This document shows positions 1 to 5,353 of a stretch of DNA of 18,898 bases, one piece after another. Within the stretch, counting starts at the first letter, position 1; every line of letters starts with the position of its first letter. The notes beneath the pieces were generated by a model. That model was not told the DNA's origin. It worked only from the letters and a program-made list of their open reading frames with translations, and ran no database searches. Source of the DNA: Roseimaritima sp. (lineage in GTDB: Bacteria; Planctomycetota; Planctomycetia; Pirellulales; Pirellulaceae); the NCBI GenBank assembly GCA_007124075.1, contig SLFV01000357.1, forward strand, positions 1 to 18,898, read 5' to 3'. A program made the translations under genes and the position numbers.

Positions 1-309
1 ATCGACATGGTAGGGACGCAGGTCAGCGGCAATCAGATCGGGGTACTTTTGAACGAAGCGTTGCAACCGGTATCGGTACCATTCATACGTATCCGCAGAG
101 CGCTTCTTCTGGACCCAATCCAGAAACATATCGGCCAGTGCAGCCACGCTAAGCTCGTTCAGCCGCACTGCCTTGGGATTACACATCAACTTGTGAAACT
201 GCTCGAAAGCGGCCTTCTTATCGGGGCCAAGATTGTGCTGGATGCCGTCAACGGTAACAAACCAACACTTGCGAGCACTACGGAACCACGGCTTAGGACG
301 ACGTGCCAT
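1..309 (-). CDS. Tyrosine-type site-specific integrase, N-terminal part (cut by window edge)
   Basis: This is the first 103 codons of a gene that runs off the left edge. The start is the ATG at 309-307, with GAGAGG about 11 bases upstream as ribosome binding site. The protein opens with MARRPKPWFRSARKCW, then a short beta region ending HNLGPDKKAAFEQFHKLM, then a helical segment (residues about 55-103) like the SAM-like core-binding domain of phage integrases (FLDWVQKK, TYEWYRYRLQRF). I recognise this N-terminus as that of planctomycete tyrosine recombinases. The catalytic R-H-R-Y domain would lie outside the window, so activity cannot be judged. The gene lies downstream of a tRNA-Arg on the same strand, the usual position for the integrase of a tRNA-inserted island. 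The island would extend to the left. Family assignment is fairly sure; intactness is unknown. Confidence 0.85.
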   Translation of the reverse strand, partial: MARRPKPWFRSARKCWFVTVDGIQHNLGPDKKAAFEQFHKLMCNPKAVRLNELSVAALADMFLDWVQKKRSADTYEWYRYRLQRFVQKYPDLIAADLRPYHVD

Positions 310-314
310 TAGAC

Positions 315-365
315 AAAACCTCTCGTTTGGAAGGAAACAACCATACGAGCAAGTTGAGAGGTTTT
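315..365 (-). promoter_or_regulatory. Inverted repeat able to sequester the integrase ribosome binding site
   Basis: AAAACCTCTC (315-324) and GAGAGGTTTT (356-365) form a perfect 10-base inverted repeat with a 31-base spacer. Read on the minus strand, the 3' arm contains GAGAGG, the only ribosome-binding-like site before the integrase ATG at 309. A leader transcript folded this way would bury the site. An inner alternative hairpin (322-330 with 341-349, 8 of 9 paired) shares bases with the outer stem, so the two structures compete. The arms are seen directly; the regulatory role is inferred. Confidence 0.45.
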
Positions 366-384
366 ACCGCGCCGAAGGGTCGAT

Positions 385-459
385 TTCCCGGTGCCAGCGG
401 GAAGCACTGCAAAGCCCGTGCCAACGGGGTATTCCGGACATTCCTAACGGGCTAGGAAT
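385..459. repeat. Three consecutive short hairpins
   Basis: Three perfect inverted repeats follow one another: TTCCCG/CGGGAA (385-390, 398-403), CCCGT/ACGGG (415-419, 424-428) and ATTCCTA/TAGGAAT (440-446, 453-459). With the 315-365 repeat and the TTGAGTGCTCAA palindrome at 488-499 they make five inverted repeats in the 198 bases between the integrase start and the tRNA 3' end. They may be structure in an integrase leader RNA or part of the recombination site. Confidence 0.45.
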
Positions 460-507
460 TCCGTGCCCATTCCGTGCCATCGAAACCTTGAGTGCTCAAA
501 AACCCAG

Positions 508-581
508 TACGCCCGGCAGGGTTCGAACCTGCAACCTTCGGCTCCGGAGGCCGACGCGCTATCCAATTGTGCCACGGGCGC
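508..581 (-). tRNA. tRNA-Arg, anticodon CCG
   Basis: The minus strand folds as a complete cloverleaf. The acceptor arms are GCGCCCG and CGGGCGT, with discriminator A at 508. The anticodon stem TCGGC/GCCGA closes the loop CTCCGGA, giving anticodon CCG, which reads CGG (Arg). The T stem GCAGG/CCTGC closes TTCGAAC. CCA is not encoded. The D stem GCAC/GCGC carries one A-C mismatch at its third pair. TATAGA on the minus strand (595-590), 8 bases before the 5' end, could be a -10 box, but no convincing -35 box precedes it. The 3' half is the likely attachment site of the element to the left. Confidence 0.95.
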
Positions 582-944
582 TTGATTGCTCTATACGAAC
601 GATCATCGAGACACGGTTGCTTTTCCTTCGAAGGAACTCCCTCGGCTGACGCAGTAGCTACCCGGCGAACCGTCACTCCCGCAATGAACCGTCCGGATGC
701 TGACCGAAAGACCGCTTCTATCGGCGTCTGCTTCATGCTGTGCCTCGAATCGCTAAAGATAACGGTTTGTGGCGTTTTCCGCTAGAGCTGGAACCGTGGT
801 ATCCGGCCGGATCTTGGTAATCGCCTACCAACGCGAAGCGGCAGCCGTTATTGTACGTTAAGCATCTTGGTGAACGATCTCCGAATCGTTTGCGTCGGTG
901 CTCCTTATATGTGCCCTTGGTTTTCGTTGTGTTTGGGTAGATGA
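582..944. other. Intergenic, 363 bases, no gene
   Basis: No convincing coding region is present; open frames here are short or continue through the tRNA. Two inverted repeats are visible: the 12-base palindrome ATCCGGCCGGAT (801-812), which could be chance, and AACGAT/ATCGTT (873-878 and 885-890, 6-base loop), about 55 bases before the sigma factor start. The second could be an operator. No clear promoter hexamers were found. Confidence 0.5.
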
Positions 945-1562
945 TTGAACGAAAAATCAACGACGGAATTGGTGGTTGCAGCAAAAACCGGAGACAGCGA
1001 AGCGTTGGGCGAATTGCTGCGGCAGTTTGAAGGTTTTTTGCTGATGCGAGCCCATCGGTATATGGATGATCGACTGCGGCGAAGATTCGATCCAGGCGAT
1101 TTGGTGCAGCGGACTTTTTTGGAGGCGCAGCGTGATTTGAAATCGTTCCGAGGAAAGACTCCCTCCGAATTTGGGGGATGGTTGAAACAGATCCTTCAAC
1201 ACAATTTGGCCACGGCAGTGGCGGAGCATATCAACACGCAGAAGAGATCCGTTCACCGCGAAATTTTGCCCCGCCCCACGAAGGAGAACGATCAAATCGG
1301 TCCGTGGCTGACATCGTTTCCAGACTGCCAATCATCCCCCAGCAGTGTTGCAATTCGTGCCGAAAGCGTTACGGAACTGATGCAGAGGCTGAATGGATTG
1401 CCGGAAATGCAGGCGGAAGCGATCCGCTTGCGATACCTTGAAGGGCTGAAGTTGCCCGAAATCGTGGAGCGATTGGGAAAATCGGACACCGCGGTTGCAG
1501 GTTTACTGAAGCGGGGACTGCAAAACCTCCGCTCAGTCATGCGGAACGATTTCTCGCCGTGA
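945..1562 (+). CDS. ECF-type RNA polymerase sigma factor
   Basis: The protein has 205 residues, usual for a minimal ECF sigma factor, which directs RNA polymerase to a small set of promoters. Region 2 lies at about 15-90, with the motif RRFDPGDLVQRTFLEAQRDL (47-66) typical of planctomycete sigma-70 ECF proteins. Region 4 lies at about 143-200, with LPEMQAEAIRLRYLEGLKLP followed by a helix-turn-helix (IVERLGKSDTAVAGLLKRG). The frame opens at TTG 945, directly after an in-frame TGA at 942, and residues 6-25 already match the usual ECF start (TELVVAAKTGDSEALGELL), so TTG is preferred although no good ribosome binding site is seen. No anti-sigma factor or serine/threonine kinase gene adjoins it in this window, so its signal is unknown. 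Confidence 0.88.
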   Translation: MNEKSTTELVVAAKTGDSEALGELLRQFEGFLLMRAHRYMDDRLRRRFDPGDLVQRTFLEAQRDLKSFRGKTPSEFGGWLKQILQHNLATAVAEHINTQKRSVHREILPRPTKENDQIGPWLTSFPDCQSSPSSVAIRAESVTELMQRLNGLPEMQAEAIRLRYLEGLKLPEIVERLGKSDTAVAGLLKRGLQNLRSVMRNDFSP

Positions 1563-1586
1563 ACAAACCTTGACAACTGCCCGTTG

Positions 1587-1630
1587 AAAAAGAAAAAAAG
1601 GCCGAAGCTCAGGGGTCCTCTCTCCCGGCC
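1587..1630 (-). terminator. Leftward intrinsic terminator-like hairpin
   Basis: On the minus strand, GGCCGGG pairs with TTCGGCC (five Watson-Crick pairs plus two G-U pairs; GGCCG/CGGCC at 1600-1604 and 1626-1630). TTTTTTT-C-TTTTT follows at once (1599-1587). The U tract is strong and the stem modest. No leftward gene is visible upstream of it, so it may end an unannotated transcript or act against antisense transcription. Confidence 0.35.
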
Positions 1631-1759
1631 TCGTAACCCAGGAACAGCAGGAACAGACCAGCCAGAGTCGAAATCGAAATCTGTTAGCGATCGATCCCGC
1701 TTCGTTGGTCGCAACAAACAGCGATATCGGAAAAACCGAAAAAATACTTTGCAATCGGC

Positions 1760-1797
1760 CCAGCCTTTGCTAGCAATAAGAAGCACGCTGGTTTTTT
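1760..1797 (+). terminator. Possible terminator of the sigma factor transcript
   Basis: CCAGC (1760-1764) pairs with GCTGG (1787-1791) and six T follow at once (1792-1797). The 22-base loop contains the palindrome TTGCTAGCAA. The hairpin lies about 200 bases after the sigma factor stop. Confidence 0.35.
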
Positions 1798-1840
1798 CGG
1801 GACGCTGACCGTTTTCGTGGGGTATCGTAGCTGAACGGGC

Positions 1841-1864
1841 TTTTTGTTTTTGTTTTTGTTTTTC
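1841..1864. repeat. TTTTTG hexamer repeat (four units, last imperfect)
   Basis: Three exact TTTTTG units and a fourth ending in C form a 24-base T-rich microsatellite about 100 bases before the DUF1573 gene. It may serve as a terminator tail or be prone to slippage. Confidence 0.7.
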
Positions 1865-1964
1865 ATTTAGTCAGTTCGTTTTTCGCCACGCAGAGTAAAG
1901 CGTTATCGGTCAACGACTGGCGTGTTTGCTTTCATCCTTGGTGTCAATCGTTTAGGGGATTGCG

Positions 1965-2963
1965 ATGTGTCGCAGCTTTGTTTTGGTCGTAATGGCCGTG
2001 TCGAGCGTTGTTTTTCTGCCCGCAGCAAAGGCGAGAGACTGGGCGCAAGACCTATTTTCGATCAAATCGCACAATTTTGGGACCGTCGCGGTTGGGTCGG
2101 ACACCACGTTTCGATTCCCGATCTTCAATAACACAAACCACGACATTGTGATCGGTTCGGTTCGCACCAGTTGTGGTTGCACCACGGCGACGGCTGAGAA
2201 CAATCGCATTGCGGCGGGGACGACGGGAGCGATTGTTGCGAAATTTAATACCGGCACCTTCCGCGGGCAGAAGGGGGCGACCATTACCGTGGTATTCAAT
2301 CAACCTCGATTTGTGGAGGTTCGGCTGCGAGTTGACGGTTACATTCGGCAGGACCTTGTTTTCAATCCGGGCGCTGTCGATTTCGGTACGCTACAGCAAG
2401 GGAGTTCGGTACAGAGGAAAATTGCGATCGCTTACGCGGGCCGCGATGACTGGCGGATCATGGACATTGAAAATTCATTGTCCTTTTTGCGAACGCAGCA
2501 CAAGGCGGTCCAGCGGGGCGATCAGCGAGTCAATTACGAGTTGCTGGTCACGCTTACCGAAGAAGCCCCGCCCGGGACCCTGCTGCATGAATTGGTTTTG
2601 GTGACAAACGACAGGTCAAAGCCGCGCGTTCCGATTCGAATCGTTGGTCAAGTCGAAGCTGGTTTGCTGATTAATCCGAGCGTTGTTTCCGTGGGAGCGA
2701 TCAAGCAGGGGGAAGTTTTTTCGCAGCGATTGGTGGTGCGCGGGCGTGCCCCCTTCTTGATTGAAAGCATTCGTTGCGAGGGATGGGATTGTCGCTTCGA
2801 CCCGCCCACCGCTGCCAAGGCGACGCATGTTCTTAACGTAGAAATGGTACCGATCGGCGAACCGGGCGAGCTGCGGGCTCCCTTGGTGGTGCTTACGACG
2901 CAGGAGGACCAACAACAATCGGCGCGAGTGTTGGTCACGGCAGAGATTCGGCCGCGGGAGTAG
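1965..2963 (+). CDS. Secreted DUF1573-family protein with three Ig-like modules
   Basis: The protein has 332 residues. Residues 1-23 are a signal peptide (hydrophobic FVLVVMAVSSVVFLPA, cleavage after AKA), so it acts in the periplasm or outside. The first module (about 30-127) carries the DUF1573 signature TSCGCTTA (68-75), with the Cys pair at 70 and 72. Two further modules start in the same way: VDFGTLQQGSS (138-148) and VSVGAIKQGE (241-250) align with the HNFGTVAVGSD of the first, so the protein is a triple repeat of beta-sandwich units. Module three has its own close Cys pair (271, 276). ATG 1965 is preceded by AGGGG at 1954-1958, a good ribosome binding site. The biochemical role of the family is not established; binding or scaffolding is a guess from the fold. 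Confidence 0.85.
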   Translation: MCRSFVLVVMAVSSVVFLPAAKARDWAQDLFSIKSHNFGTVAVGSDTTFRFPIFNNTNHDIVIGSVRTSCGCTTATAENNRIAAGTTGAIVAKFNTGTFRGQKGATITVVFNQPRFVEVRLRVDGYIRQDLVFNPGAVDFGTLQQGSSVQRKIAIAYAGRDDWRIMDIENSLSFLRTQHKAVQRGDQRVNYELLVTLTEEAPPGTLLHELVLVTNDRSKPRVPIRIVGQVEAGLLINPSVVSVGAIKQGEVFSQRLVVRGRAPFLIESIRCEGWDCRFDPPTAAKATHVLNVEMVPIGEPGELRAPLVVLTTQEDQQQSARVLVTAEIRPRE

Positions 2964-3041
2964 CCGCCTATTGAACAACGGGCCCATCTCCTCCTTGCAT
3001 CGTTTGCTGGGACACATGAGAAATCGAGACCCGTCCGAGGT

Positions 3042-3794
3042 TTAGCTCTCCTTTTCCACGCCTGCGAACAGGCGCGTCCCGACACGGATCAACGTCGCCC
3101 CTTCGGCGATTGCTTCTGCAAAGTCACCGCTCATGCCCATCGACAGATGCGGCAACGCGATTCCCCACTGGGTTTGCCATGCATCTCGCAATTGACGCAG
3201 TGCTGCAAATTGGCGTCGCCACACGGAAGATCCACCATCCTGACTGGCCATGCCCATCAATCCAACCCACCTTAGCCGCTGGGACTGTCGCAAATGCTCC
3301 AGCAAAGGCGAGGCGTCTTCGATCGAAAGTCCGGTCTTGGCTGCTTCCCCCGTGATGTTGATTTCCAGCAACACGTCCAATTCCCTGTTGGTCGACTCCA
3401 GTTCGCTTTCCAGTGCGGTGACCAAGCGTTTGCTATCGACACTGTGAAGTAAATCGATCAGCGGTAGTGTGCGTTTGATTTTATTGCGTTGTAAATGTCC
3501 GATGACATGCCAGGAAACTCCCGGTGGCTGGACCGGTTGGGCGCACAGCCAATCATTTTTTTGCCACAACGACTGCGGGCGATTTTCACCCAAATTCGTG
3601 CAACCCGCCGCCAACAAACATGCTGCGGTCGGCGGATCGACGTACTTGGTCACACCAACAACCTGGACATCTTCGGCAGCGCGCCCCGCCGCCACGATCG
3701 CTTGATTTACCTCGTCCATCAAGTTCACGTAATTCGACTGAATGATCCGCAGACGGCGCGGCTCCAAAAGGCTGGTAAAATTCGATGCGTTCAT
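3042..3794 (-). CDS. yggS: YggS/PROSC-type pyridoxal phosphate homeostasis protein
   Basis: The protein has 250 residues, slightly longer than E. coli YggS. It is a cytoplasmic single-domain TIM-barrel protein that binds pyridoxal 5'-phosphate and buffers its level; no enzymatic reaction is firmly assigned to the family. Visible signatures are the PLP lysine in VVGVTKYV (K50), NLGENRPQ, HVIGHLQRNK, LLHSVDS, the strand LLEINITGEAAKTG, and the phosphate-binding end LSMGMSGDFAEAIAEGATLIRVGTRLF. The start is ATG 3794, with AGG just upstream. It converges with the DUF1573 gene (78-bp gap) and diverges from the phosphoglycerate-mutase-like gene. Several enzymes of amino-acid synthesis use PLP, so proximity to that operon is plausible but may be chance. 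Confidence 0.95.
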   Translation of the reverse strand: MNASNFTSLLEPRRLRIIQSNYVNLMDEVNQAIVAAGRAAEDVQVVGVTKYVDPPTAACLLAAGCTNLGENRPQSLWQKNDWLCAQPVQPPGVSWHVIGHLQRNKIKRTLPLIDLLHSVDSKRLVTALESELESTNRELDVLLEINITGEAAKTGLSIEDASPLLEHLRQSQRLRWVGLMGMASQDGGSSVWRRQFAALRQLRDAWQTQWGIALPHLSMGMSGDFAEAIAEGATLIRVGTRLFAGVEKES

Positions 3795-3887
3795 ACGACC
3801 TGTAAATCAACGATTGGAAACCGATCAGCGGCGATTTTGCAGCAGGCGGTAAGCAACACCAGATCAATAACCGGCCAATCCACCTAA

Positions 3888-3938
3888 CCTCTCCTGAGCT
3901 CACATCCAGCCCCGCTTCGCGGGACCGAGTGGGAGAGG
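3888..3938. repeat. REP-like nested palindrome in divergent gap
   Basis: Outer arms CCTCTCC (3888-3894) and GGAGAGG (3932-3938) enclose a compact hairpin CCCGC-TTC-GCGGG (3911-3923). The element is GC-rich and lies in the 272-bp gap between two divergent genes, so it is not an obvious terminator. It resembles the dispersed palindromic elements of bacterial genomes, but no second copy is seen in this window. Confidence 0.4.
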
Positions 3939-4066
3939 CAAGACGGACCGAGATTGAGCCCGCGTTGCCGCGCCGTTCGTGCCATGTCGAAGTTCTGCCA
4001 AAACAAGTCTACTGGGCAACAGGCATGCTTCGGTTAAACTTCGCATTTTTGCGAGTACGATCATTT

Positions 4067-5284
4067 ATGAAGTATGCAATCATTATCCCCGATGGCTGTG
4101 CCGACGAACCGTTGAAAGCGTTGCAAGGGCGAACCCCTTTGCAAGCCGCCCAGTTACCCGCCATGGATGCTTTGGCGGCGGCAGGGCAGGTTGGTCTGTC
4201 CAACAATACACCGGCGCACCTGCCCGCAGGTAGCGAGGTCGCTAACCTGTCGCTTTTGGGTTACGACCCCGACCAGTATTTCACGGGACGTGCACCTTTG
4301 GAAGCCGCCGCACAGGGCATTTCCCTGGGCCCCCACGATTGGGCCATTCGTTGCAACCTGGTGACCATTGCCGAGCAGGTGATGGTTGACTTCACTGCAG
4401 ACCACATTTCCACCGCCGAAGCGACCGAACTGCTGGCAGTGGCACAAAGCGAACTGGCAGCGGCCTGGCCGGGCCCAGGCACTTTCCGCTTCATCCCGGG
4501 GGTCAGTTATCGCAACCTATTGATTTATCGCGGTACCGACGCTGATCCGCCGCCATTTTCGCAGGAAACCCGAACGACCGCTCCTCACGATCTAACCGAT
4601 CTTGCGATTAATGACGACTTTCCTCGCGGTCCGGGAAGCTGGCTTTTGCAGCAGTGGATGGACGCCAGCGGCGAACTGTTTAGGGATTTGCCTGTCAATC
4701 AACGGCGTCGTCAACAGGGCCATCGCGACGCGACTCATTTGTGGTTGTGGGGACTGGGAAGGACCCCCCAGTTGCCCTCCTTCCATTCGCGATTTGGCGT
4801 CCAGGGTGCGATGATTACGGCAGTGGATTTGCTGCGGGGTATCGCGGCTTTGGTCGGCTGGCCGCGGATCGAAGTTCCTGGCGCGACCGGTTACCTGGAT
4901 ACGGACTATGCTGCCAAAGGTGCCCATGCGATTGCGGCTTTGGAGTCGCATGATTTGATTTGCGTTCACATCGAAGCCCCCGACGAAGCCTCGCATGAAG
5001 GACGGCACGATGCCAAAATCTCCGCGTTGGAGGAAATCGATCGGCATATCGTCGCGCCGTTGCATCGTGCGTTGGCGGATCATGGTCCTTATCGAATCTT
5101 GGTTTCACCGGACCACCCCACCCCCTGCAGCACGAAGAAACACAGCCACGGGATGGTCCCTTTCCTCATTGCGGGCAGCGACCTGCCGGCTGATGCTGCG
5201 TCGCGGTACGACGAAGTCTCCGCCGCGGAGACAGGCCTACGGCTGGAAGAGGGCTGGGATCTTATGGATTTATTTTTTAAGTGA
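4067..5284 (+). CDS. Cofactor-independent phosphoglycerate-mutase-like protein, proposed homoserine kinase type
   Basis: The protein has 405 residues and belongs to the alkaline-phosphatase superfamily, archaeal-type phosphoglycerate mutase branch. Visible metal and catalytic residues are D9 in IIIPDGCAD, the nucleophile S56 in PAGSEVANLSLLGYDP, D306 and H310 in IEAPDEASHEGR, D349-H350 in VSPDHPTPC, and H361 in KKHSHG. The string GSEVANLSLLGYDP...FTGRAPLEA...FRCNLVT-like fits the subgroup proposed, from genome context, to be an alternative homoserine kinase of threonine synthesis (TIGR02535 type). The next gene being an aspartokinase supports that reading, but classic phosphoglycerate mutase remains possible. 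The frame is open back to 3929; ATG 4067 is chosen because MKYAIIIPDG is the family N-terminus. No strong ribosome binding site is seen. Confidence 0.85.
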   Translation: MKYAIIIPDGCADEPLKALQGRTPLQAAQLPAMDALAAAGQVGLSNNTPAHLPAGSEVANLSLLGYDPDQYFTGRAPLEAAAQGISLGPHDWAIRCNLVTIAEQVMVDFTADHISTAEATELLAVAQSELAAAWPGPGTFRFIPGVSYRNLLIYRGTDADPPPFSQETRTTAPHDLTDLAINDDFPRGPGSWLLQQWMDASGELFRDLPVNQRRRQQGHRDATHLWLWGLGRTPQLPSFHSRFGVQGAMITAVDLLRGIAALVGWPRIEVPGATGYLDTDYAAKGAHAIAALESHDLICVHIEAPDEASHEGRHDAKISALEEIDRHIVAPLHRALADHGPYRILVSPDHPTPCSTKKHSHGMVPFLIAGSDLPADAASRYDEVSAAETGLRLEEGWDLMDLFFK

Positions 5285-5353
5285 CGCCTGGATCCGTTTC
5301 GCTCCGGCGTAATGAAGTGTCACATAATTTTCTTTTTATAACTTCAACTTGTA

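Larger units (their letters stand above)
303..478. repeat. GTGCC direct repeats between integrase and tRNA
   Basis: GTGCC occurs five times in the same orientation, starting at 303, 391, 418, 463 and 474. The last two belong to a perfect 10-base direct repeat ATTCCGTGCC (458-467 and 469-478, 11-base period). Those at 391 and 418 belong to GTGCCAGCGGG / GTGCCAACGGG (10 of 11 identical). The position between an integrase and its likely tRNA target fits arm-type integrase or excisionase sites, but that role is inference. Confidence 0.4.
1563..1964. other. Intergenic, 402 bases, terminator-like structures only
   Basis: No gene is supported. The stretch holds a leftward terminator-like hairpin (1587-1630), a rightward one (1760-1797), and a second rightward candidate, CCGTT (1809-1813) pairing with AACGG (1834-1838), which runs into four copies of a TTTTTG-like hexamer (1841-1864). 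Short basic frames on both strands look like noise. Confidence 0.5.

Noticed and set aside
452..785. Open frames on both strands across the tRNA (for example 452-736 minus and 492-785 plus)
   Set aside because: They are translations of the tRNA-Arg and its flanks; such frames are a well-known source of false genes.
801..812. Perfect 12-base palindrome ATCCGGCCGGAT
   Set aside because: A handful of such palindromes is expected by chance in a window this long; no partner site is seen.
1841..1864. CRISPR-like repeat
   Set aside because: The hexamer units are contiguous with no spacers; it is a simple T-rich microsatellite.
5285..5353. Lysine or other riboswitch before the aspartokinase
   Set aside because: The gap is only 69 bases, too short for a lysine riboswitch, and shows no long stem.
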